Source of the DNA: Ophiocordyceps camponoti-saundersi (nom. inval.)
Taxonomy: Eukaryota; Ascomycota; Sordariomycetes; Hypocreales; Ophiocordycipitaceae
Direction of reading: 5' to 3'
Length of the DNA: 64,000 nt
NCBI GenBank assembly: GCA_003339415.1
Contig: PDHQ01000017.1
Span: forward strand, 70,877-134,876
In this document: positions 56,990-64,000 of the stretch, piece after piece
Layout: each line of letters starts with the position of its first letter
How positions within the stretch are numbered: position 1 is the first letter of the stretch
Translations under genes and position numbers: made by a program
The notes under the pieces: generated by a model
Told to the model about the DNA's origin: nothing
Database searches by the model: none
The model's input: the letters and a program-made list of their open reading frames with translations, nothing else

Positions 56990-57670
56990 ATGCACTTCAC
57001 AACCCTCGCCGCCCTCCAACTAGCCTTGACCGTCGTCGACGCAGCCCCGCGCCACTTCGACACAGAGACGGAGGTCGAGCCGCGACAACTAAGCGACCTC
57101 GACTCCCTAAGCGGAGCCGTAGCGGCGCCCTTCAAGCTCGTCGGAGGCCTTTTGCGAAGAGGCGAGGATGGCCAATACGTTCAGCCTTACAGTGACGCGA
57201 AGAAGGCGGAGGAAGACTGCGACGATGACGATGCTACGGTCGTGGTCACCGCTACGGCTATTAGACATTCTGCCTCCGCTACCGACTATGGCGTTCCTCG
57301 TCAGACGGCTACGGTGAGACATGCCGCCGTATCATCAGGAGCGTATGAAGGCCCGCGCAAGACGGCGACGAAGAAGAAGGCTGTTGCGGAGTATCGCAAG
57401 GCGGACGTGGTGACCGTTTCGGAGAAGCCACAGAATGAGTATGGAGTTGGACGGAACGAGAAGATGGCCTCTGCTACCCCGGCGGGATACGAGGTTGCGG
57501 CCGTTCAACCTACGATGACGGCTTCATCGACGACGACTTGCACTGCGCCTGAGTACGACGCTGGCGTTGCTTCCGCGACGCCTGTTTCTAAGTCGATGCT
57601 TCGACCGACGCCTACGGCGAGGAATAGGGGACACGGTGGTGCTGTGCTTGACAAGAGCTATGGGTATTAG
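56990..57670 (+). CDS. Small secreted protein, function unknown
   Basis: Single exon of 226 residues. A signal peptide (MHFTTLAALQLALTVVDA, cleavage before AP) is followed by a Pro/Arg pair EVEPRQLSDLD, an LLRR site at about 55-58 that could be a Kex2 cleavage point, an acidic patch (KKAEEDCDDDDATVVV), and a tail rich in Thr, Ala and Tyr with recurring motifs such as YGVPRQTATVR, YEGPRKTATKK and EYGVGRNEK. Only two cysteines, so it is not a disulfide-rich effector. No GPI signal. The TATA box and the compact leader suggest regulated, possibly high expression. I do not recognise the family. Confidence 0.75.
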   Translation: MHFTTLAALQLALTVVDAAPRHFDTETEVEPRQLSDLDSLSGAVAAPFKLVGGLLRRGEDGQYVQPYSDAKKAEEDCDDDDATVVVTATAIRHSASATDYGVPRQTATVRHAAVSSGAYEGPRKTATKKKAVAEYRKADVVTVSEKPQNEYGVGRNEKMASATPAGYEVAAVQPTMTASSTTTCTAPEYDAGVASATPVSKSMLRPTPTARNRGHGGAVLDKSYGY

Positions 57671-57928
57671 GTGGCTATGATGGGGAGGAAGATGAGGGTG
57701 AGACACGTACGTACATGGATGGTGATACATACAGACGATCGACATACGCAACCTAATCTAAGGGGGGGGGAAAGAGAGAAAGCGGGAGTCAATAAGGGAA
57801 GCTTGATATAGGACGGCACCGAGAAAAGGGGCTTTTATATAAGACGAAGACAAAGATAGAGAGAAAGGAAGAGAATCAAGACATTTTCTGCTTACCCTTT
57901 TATGTGTCACCTCCCTCCCTCTTCACGT

Positions 57929-58518
57929 CTACGCAGCCGTCGTGGTGGTTGTGGTAGAAAGATGCTCAGGCCCAAAAGACATGGGCAACAACTGCTCAAG
58001 CGTGACGACTTCAAACCGATCATCACCAGCGACCAGAACGATGGGAACGCTCGGATCGCAAAACTCGCGAATGCTACATGTATAAACTGTCAATCGACAC
58101 AATCCATCCATACCTACCTACACACACACACGTCACGAGAATAGACAGGGAGAAGAAAGATAAAGGAAAAGGGGGGAGGGGAAACGCACAACTGCCTACA
58201 CATCCCACACGGACTCGCCGCAGGACTCACATCCGTAGCAACAGCCAGCGCACGAAACGCCCTCCCGCCCTCGACAACAGCCCGGGCGAGAGCGACCCTC
58301 TCAGCGCACGAGCCGACGGGATAACTCGCGTTCTCGACGTTAGCGCCCGTCGTGATCGTCGTCCCGTCCCGGTGGAGGACGGCGGCGCCGACGCGGAAGT
58401 TGCTGTAGGGACAGTAGGCTGTTGCTTTGGCTTCCTTGGCTCGGCGGCTTAGCTCTTGGAGGGTGGTTTCTGAGAGGCCGTGGGCTGCTGATGCTGCTTC
58501 GTTTTTGGTAGATGCCAT
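57929..58518 (-). CDS. CDD1: Cytidine deaminase
   Basis: Two exons: 58518-58193 and 58073-57929, giving 156 residues. The intron is 119 bp. The enzyme deaminates cytidine and deoxycytidine to uridine forms in pyrimidine salvage. Motifs are AYCPYSNFRVGAAVL, the substrate-binding NVENASYP, the zinc/proton-shuttle site GSCAERVAL (Cys ligand and catalytic Glu), and the second zinc site SPCGMCR with two Cys ligands. The only donor that keeps both Cys ligands (GTTGTG, weak) gives CRHIREFC at the junction, where the family has CRQ. The C-terminus ends in a Thr/Ala run. Zinc ligands and the catalytic Glu are intact, so it is probably active. Confidence 0.88.
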
Positions 58519-58994
58519 GGCGGCGATTCAGAGAAAAGAGGGTATAATATAGGTAATCAGATGTATGGAAAAGGATAGAATCAGGGAGAGGAATGAGGGG
58601 AGATGGATGAGGAAGAAGAGTTTGCATCTTCATGTGTATGGAGGAGACAGAAGTGACGTCCCAGTTAAGCTACTTACACCATCCCCGCATCTTATCTGAT
58701 GTCACGTGGAGATGCCGACATATCATGATATGCTGATACCAATCGCTAATCTGACGACATCGTCAACTTCGACGGATTATTCCTCACGAACAGAAGCCTC
58801 GCTCGTCCTCCTTCCTCCTCGTCTTCCCCCTCTCCCACCTCCTTTCACCACCGCCATCGTACAAACTACACCATACCGTGGTACATATCGTATATAGCTC
58901 AACGAAGCCCTAATCTCCACCATCCACCCTCCACCCTCCACCCTCCAAGACACGATGACGACAACGACAACGTCAACAACGTCCTTCACCCACC
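58519..58994. promoter_or_regulatory. Spacer between cytidine deaminase and SSK2
   Basis: Promoter of the deaminase gene with a CACGTG box at 58703-58708, then the 3' flank of SSK2 containing four short CACCCTC repeats near 58921-58947. No gene. Confidence 0.5.
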
Positions 58995-61900
58995 TCAGCA
59001 CGACCCATCCGGCCCCGTCCCCCAACTCCCCCGACTCGACCCCGTCGTCAGCAGCGGCGTAGGCAGCGCCGAAGCACTCCCCTCGCTCGGCGTCATCGGA
59101 TCGACAACCTGGCTCCGAATCGCCAGTATCCATTCGTGCTGAAGCAGCTCCACCGCCGACGGACGCTCCCTGGGATCCCGAAGGAAGCACTTGCGCAAGA
59201 AGTCGATGCCGTCTTTGCTCAGTTGCTCCGGCCCCGGAAGCTGAGGCGGGTTTCCCTGCGCGATGTTGTACATGATGGCCCATTCGTTGTCGAGGTTAGC
59301 CCACGGCCGCCGTCCCGTCGCCATCTCGAGGATGACGCAGCCGAGGGACCAAATGTCCACCGCCCCCGCCCGACCCGGGTTCTCGCCCTTGATCACCTCG
59401 GGCGACATGTACATGGGCGTGCCCGTCATCGACTTGTTGGGCTTGCTCGCGTGAAGGTCTGCCGCAAGCGTCCTGCCCTGACGAGCAATCACCTTGGCCG
59501 CGCCAAAGTCGACGTACTTGATGATGCCGTTGTGGTTGAGGAGGATGTCTATATCCGGGGATAAGAAACCTCGTTAGCCAGCGCTTCTCCTTCATCTCGA
59601 TACACAAGGGGAAAAGGGAAAAAAAAAAAATCTCCACTCACTCTCCGGCTTGATATCCCGGTGCGCAATCCCCCTCTCGTGCAGGTAGACCAGCCCCTCG
59701 AGCAGCTGCAGCGCGTAAAAGATCATCACCTGCTCATCCTCGATCCTCCCATGCTCTAGCAGGCTCGCCAGCGACCCGCCCGAGCAAAACTCCATGAAGA
59801 TGTAGACGCGGTCCCGGTGAACCTCGATGCCGTGGTAGGACACGATGTTGGGGTGGTCCAGCACCTCGAGCACGCCCATCTCCTCGCCAATCTTCTCGGC
59901 GATCTGGGGTATCAGCTTGGGATCTTGCAGCCGTATCTCCTTGACGGCCATCAGGTGGCCCGAATCGAGGTTCATGGCGGCGTAGACGTTGCCAAAGGTG
60001 CCTCCGCCGACGAAGTGACCCTGCTGCCACCGCATCGTCACGTTGGTCGCCGACGACGACAGGTAGGCCAGCGATCGGTCCGCCTCGTTGTTCGTCTCCA
60101 GCACCCGGCCCAGCGCCCGCCGCTCCGCCTCTCTCTCCTGCCGGTTCTCGTCCACCTGGTCGAGCTGGACCAGTCGCTGCTCCGTTATGCACCGCGACGC
60201 CTCGTCGTCGTCCAGCATCCGCTTCTTGTCCAGCTTCCGGAACTGGCCCACCAACTGCTCCATCTTCTCCTTCTCCGCCTGCGCCGCCAGGTTGGACCGC
60301 GCCCCCATAATGTCAAAGTGCGAGATGAGCAGCGACATGCAGCCGCCGACCTTCTTGCGCAGCTTGGCGTACTCGCCCTCGCCCAGCGCCAGGATGTGCC
60401 GCCCGCGCGTCATGCCCATGGCGAACTCGAGCGCCAGCACCGCCCACCGGAAAGTCTTGCGGTCCGACGCCACGCAGTCGTCGCAGATGAAGCTCACCCA
60501 GTCCAGCGCCAGCTTGGTCAGCTTGAGGTTGTTCATCTGTCGCCGGTTGCTGTCCATGTACAGCAGCGACCGCTGTCCGAACTCGGTGGCGAAGACGAAG
60601 CACGTCTGGATCAGCTCCTGGCAGTCCTTGCCCTCCGTCTGCCGCCGTATCACCTCGACGCTGTCCATGAAGGTGTTGGACAGCCGGTAGGCCACCCGCC
60701 GGATCTCTAGCAGCCGGCCGTTGACCTTGTGGATGTTGGACCGCGACTCCTGCAACAGGTCGACGTGCATGTCCACGGCGTCGATGAAGGCCCGGCGCGC
60801 CTCGGCCAGCGACTGGGATCCCGTCGCGCAGAGCCGCGCCTGGCCCCGCTTGAGATCGACTTTCTGCTCCCGCAGCGGTACCGGAACCACCTCGCCGAAC
60901 CAGACGAGCGGGTTCTCCGGCCGCAAGATCAGCAGATATCGCTCGCCGTACTCGTCCGGGAATTGCTCCTGCGACGTGATGGCCATCATGGCCTGGATGT
61001 CGTCGAGCCGCCCGTGAAGCTGCGGCGACGCCATGACGTACGTGCCCTGCTTCTCCAGCGCGCCCGTCTCGACCCGGAAGTGGCCCGAGGCTGCGAGCTG
61101 GTCGTAGAACTTCTGCATCGTCTCGGGCGAGAACGAGATGCTAAAGTCCGACACGTGTTCGTAGTTGTCGCTCAGCATCCTCGAGAAGCGCTGGAGCATC
61201 CGCTGCCGGACGCGCACGGAGTCGAGGCAGGCCTTGTACCGCTTGCTCATCTCCGCCGCGCTCTCCCGCGGCTTCACCTGCAGCTCCCGCTCGAACGTCT
61301 GGCTCAGCCGGTTGAGTGCTTTGAAAGTGAGCGAGCTGAACTGCTCTGCTACCTCGATATGGCCGTCCTGGAGGTGGCTGCCGATGTAGTTGGCAAAGTC
61401 CCACTCCTGGAACAGAAGCTCAGCCTCCTTGAACGTGTTCTTGTTGCCGCTGAGCTTCCAGTTGAGCATCTTAAAGTAGTACTTGAGCGCCTCGAGCATA
61501 ACCTGGTCAAACGACTCGTCTATGCACGGCGGCAACTCCCAACCGGGCTCCGGCTTCTCGATGGAGAGGTACTCGAGCTTGATGCGGATGGCAAAGGTCA
61601 ACAGCAGCTGAAATTGCGAGATCATTTGGTCCAGCATCAGCGGGTTCTGCTGCGCCGTCTCCTTGATCCGCTTTGCATACTCTAGCCGCGTCTTTGTGAT
61701 CTCCTCGATGAGGCGTGAGGGAAAGCTGATGAGCGTCAGCAGCTCCTCGAGGTACGGCGGAAGGTGGCGCTTCTGAAAGGGCGCCGAGTTCCGGATCAGC
61801 GTCTCCTTGACCTTGCTGATAATGGACGAGATTGGCTGCAGCATGCCCTTGCGCGTCGACCGCTCCTTATCAATGTAGAGCGACTGGAGGCCGTCCTCCT

Positions 61901-63230
61901 TCATCAGCCTGTCAAGAAAGGACGTCTCGTCCGCGGCGATGCCGTTGACGGCGGGCGACCTCTGCTTGGTACGCGAAAAGTCAAGCTCTTCGTTGCCCAC
62001 CCAGCGCTTCAAGATGGAAAGCTCCGTGTTGATCATCTCGTTGGTGTTGTACCACGAGAAGATGGCGTCATATGCCTCGTGGAAGAGCGGCGAGTCGGCC
62101 GCCTTGTGTTCGGCCGCCAGCGATTGCCACGACGGGTAGAGGCTCTCGCACTTTTCGATCTTACTGACAATGTCCTTGACCTGCTCATACGGCGGCTTGC
62201 CGACCTCGCTCTCGCCCTTGACCTCGAAATTGATGATCTCGTCCAAGATGCGGTCGAGGGTGGCGCGCGACTCCTCCACCATACGTCGCTGAACCGGTAA
62301 CCGCCTGCCGCAGACCTCTGCGCGGATACCCAGCCACAGCTCCGACTTGTGGGCCGACTTGCCGGCCTGCTGATCAGACGAGCCGATAAGCCGCTTCTTC
62401 TCCTGGCGCACCACGTCGCCGGTGAGTACGGCCTCGAGCATGCTGTGCCACTCCAGCCTCTCGCGGCTCTCAGGATCCTTGATGTCCTCGTCGGTCGGCT
62501 GGAGCTCGTCGTTTCCATAGAACATGATGGTTTCCTGGTCGAGGCGCTCCTCGTATGGGCCTTCAGACGACGGTGTCTCGCCCTCGGAGTCGGAGTCACC
62601 ACCGTTGACGGACGGGTACGATGAGAAGTACTCGCCGGAATAGTCCTGCCGCAGCTTCTGCACGTAGGCGCGTTCTTGGGCGCGGAAGCGACTCTCGCTC
62701 GGCCATGGCCTTGTCTTGGATGACGACCGGCTCGTGTCAATGTTGAAGGGCGATTGCTGTTGCTGCTGCTGTTGCTGTTGCTGCTGCTGCTGCTGCTGTG
62801 ATTGCTGCTGCTGCTGTGTCTGATGCTGCTGCTGCTGTGCTTGTTGCTGTTGCTGCGTCTGTTGCTGTAGAGGCTTCCGCGACGTCGAGGGGTTGTACGT
62901 GTTGGACAGCGTCCTGACGGGGCCAAGGGGACGTTGCGGAGGCCGGCTGCCGTTGGCGAATGAGTTGACAGCATCGTCGGAGCCGCCGTTGGCGGCCGAG
63001 GCCGTATCGGTATAGCGGCCTAGTTGACCGAGCTCGTCGTTACCTTCGGCTGGCGAGTCTGCTTCGGAGCCGGGAGACGAGTCTTCGTCGGCCTCGACGT
63101 CGTCCGAGTGATGGAGGACCCGCGGCCTAGCGTTGTCTTCTTCTTCGTCGTCGTCGTCGCTGTCGCCGCCCGAGAAGCGCACGGCCCGAGGCGGCGTGGC
63201 TTCAGCCATGGCGGGATCGGGCTCGGCCAT
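58995..63230 (-). CDS. SSK2: MAP kinase kinase kinase Ssk2 / Os-4 (HOG pathway)
   Basis: Two exons: 63230-59642 and 59548-58995, giving 1380 residues. The 93-bp intron (donor GTGAGT, branch GCTAACG) splits the kinase at HRDIKPE|NILLNHNG. In the family it relays the Ssk1 response-regulator signal to the MAPKK Pbs2/Os-5 and the Hog1/Os-2 MAPK in osmotic and fungicide responses. The N-terminus is acidic and disordered, with a polyglutamine tract (about residues 120-160). The central regulatory region (about 200-1050) has the long helical sequence typical of Ssk2 proteins (FYGNDELQPTDEDIKDPESR). The kinase domain (1067-1345) has GGGTFGNVYA, Lys1097 in AVKEIRL, HRD 1190-1192, DFGAAK, and GTPMYMSPEVIKGE. 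The start at 63230 was preferred to an in-frame ATG at 63467 because the added 79 codons look non-coding. Length agrees with Os-4. Confidence 0.95.
62753..62871 (-). repeat. CAG/CTG repeat coding polyglutamine in SSK2
   Basis: An interrupted CTG tract on the plus strand encodes a run of about 40 residues that is mostly Gln, with the longest pure block of about 15. Triplet tracts of this sort vary in length between strains. Confidence 0.95.
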
Positions 63231-64000
63231 CAACGGGCGGTGCGGATGAACTCTGGCCCGGGCCCGTCGTTTCCGAGGTGGAATGCCAGCGCAGCGTGGG
63301 GCAATATCTGATGGCGTTGAGGCTGGCCATGTATGTATGTAGTAGCCTGTCGTCGTCTGGCGTGGGTGGCTGCAGGAGCCGCGCGTCGCTATTCGAAAGT
63401 CAAGATGCGCGTTGCATGCCGCGTTGTCACCTAGCAGGATGCACGTGATATGTCCGTCATGTGTCATGTGTCGTTTTTATCCGCGAGGTTCACGTGACAG
63501 GATACTCGATCTGCCATTCTTACCCGTCTCGTCCACGTGACGAGTCAAGTCAACCCCCTACCACCCCTTCAGGGTGTTAAGGGGTCTCTATCCGTATATA
63601 TCTACTCCGTACAAGGTGCGTATAAGATTGTACAATTGAGGTTGTAGGAACTCGATTCGATCCTGGGTTGAGACATACTGGTATGACTCAAAGCATCGAG
63701 AACTTTGCCTTGGACGTTGATACATGGGGAAGATGCTATGGACATGCTTTGATGAAAGTCATACCTCTATGTATGTAGTAGGCATGCAAGCTATTGCCTC
63801 TATGTATGAGCCCATGCACATCGTATATCTTAGAAAAGTTGGGATAAAATGGCAAAACTTATGCAGGCGAGGCTTCTTATGAAAAGACATATGTATATAC
63901 ATATATATGCATGATCATGGCTTTGGCTTAAGCATCTTTCTTACCCACTTACTTATCGAAGAGTTGCAAAGAACAACTACATCGTATAAGGTCACGGCAA
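63231..64000. other. SSK2 upstream region to the window end, no supported gene
   Basis: Holds three CACGTG boxes (63442-63539), TATCCGTATA at 63589, a TACTCCGTAC motif at about 63604, and TATGTATATACATATATATGCAT near 63892 in the last 110 bp. No coding region is supported. Confidence 0.5.
63442..63539. promoter_or_regulatory. Cluster of three CACGTG E-boxes upstream of SSK2
   Basis: CACGTG occurs at 63442-63447, 63491-63496 and 63534-63539, each followed by A (CACGTGA), with spacings of 49 and 43 bp. They lie about 212-310 bp upstream of the SSK2 start. This palindrome is bound by bHLH factors such as Cbf1-, Pho4- or SREBP-type proteins in fungi; which one is unknown. Confidence 0.5.

Noticed and set aside
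63231..63467. Upstream ATG of SSK2 at 63467
   Set aside because: The extra 79 codons cover the CACGTG cluster edge and spacer-like DNA; the downstream ATG fits family N-termini better.
1..64000. CRISPR arrays, bacterial operons or prophage features
   Set aside because: Spliced eukaryotic genes throughout; no regularly spaced short direct repeats with unique spacers were seen.

Overview
This is a window from the nuclear genome of a filamentous ascomycete (Pezizomycotina, most likely a Sordariomycete). The evidence is the short GT-AG introns with CTRAC branch sites, the typical fungal gene set, and a block of repeats mutated by RIP (repeat-induced point mutation). I cannot name the species. 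There are 17 protein-coding genes I am confident about, plus a few weak candidates. The genes are intron-poor and separated by pyrimidine-rich, microsatellite-rich spacers. There is one 10-N assembly gap at 56061-56070.

Left arm (1-26 kb): mitochondrial ATP synthase subunit e (-), cytoplasmic dynein intermediate chain (+), tubulin folding cofactor E (-), a stand-alone MaoC/hydratase-2 enzyme with a peroxisomal AKL tail (-), a fungal protein of unknown role (-), a PI-PLC X-domain protein (-), a secreted protein built of 33-residue glycine-rich repeats (-), a small acidic fungal protein (-), S-adenosylmethionine synthetase (-), GPN-loop GTPase 3 (+) and an Apq12-like membrane protein (-). Most are housekeeping genes.

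Middle (26.6-38 kb): a seven-exon NLR-type gene (-) joins an N-terminal membrane segment and SesB-like alpha/beta hydrolase to a NACHT NTPase and about 12 WD40 repeats, the architecture of fungal heterokaryon-incompatibility and innate-immunity receptors. It is followed by a conserved coiled-coil protein of unknown function and a GPI-anchored Kre9/Knh1-like wall protein.

39.5-51.6 kb is one AT-rich block and the most striking part of the window. It is a Ty1/Copia element (298-bp LTRs, TSD AAGAT) into whose reverse-transcriptase reading frame a Ty3/Gypsy chromodomain element (349-bp LTRs) inserted in the opposite orientation. Both are destroyed by RIP so completely that CpA and TpG have almost disappeared. 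The mutated DNA starts and stops at the element ends, and its right edge lies about 210 bp from the start codon of SWD3, a COMPASS histone H3K4 methylation subunit.

Right arm (51.8-64 kb): SWD3 (+), a serine/proline-rich basic protein (+), a sequence duplication around the assembly gap, a small secreted protein with a clear TATA box (+), cytidine deaminase (-) and the HOG-pathway MAPKKK Ssk2/Os-4 (-) with a polyglutamine tract.
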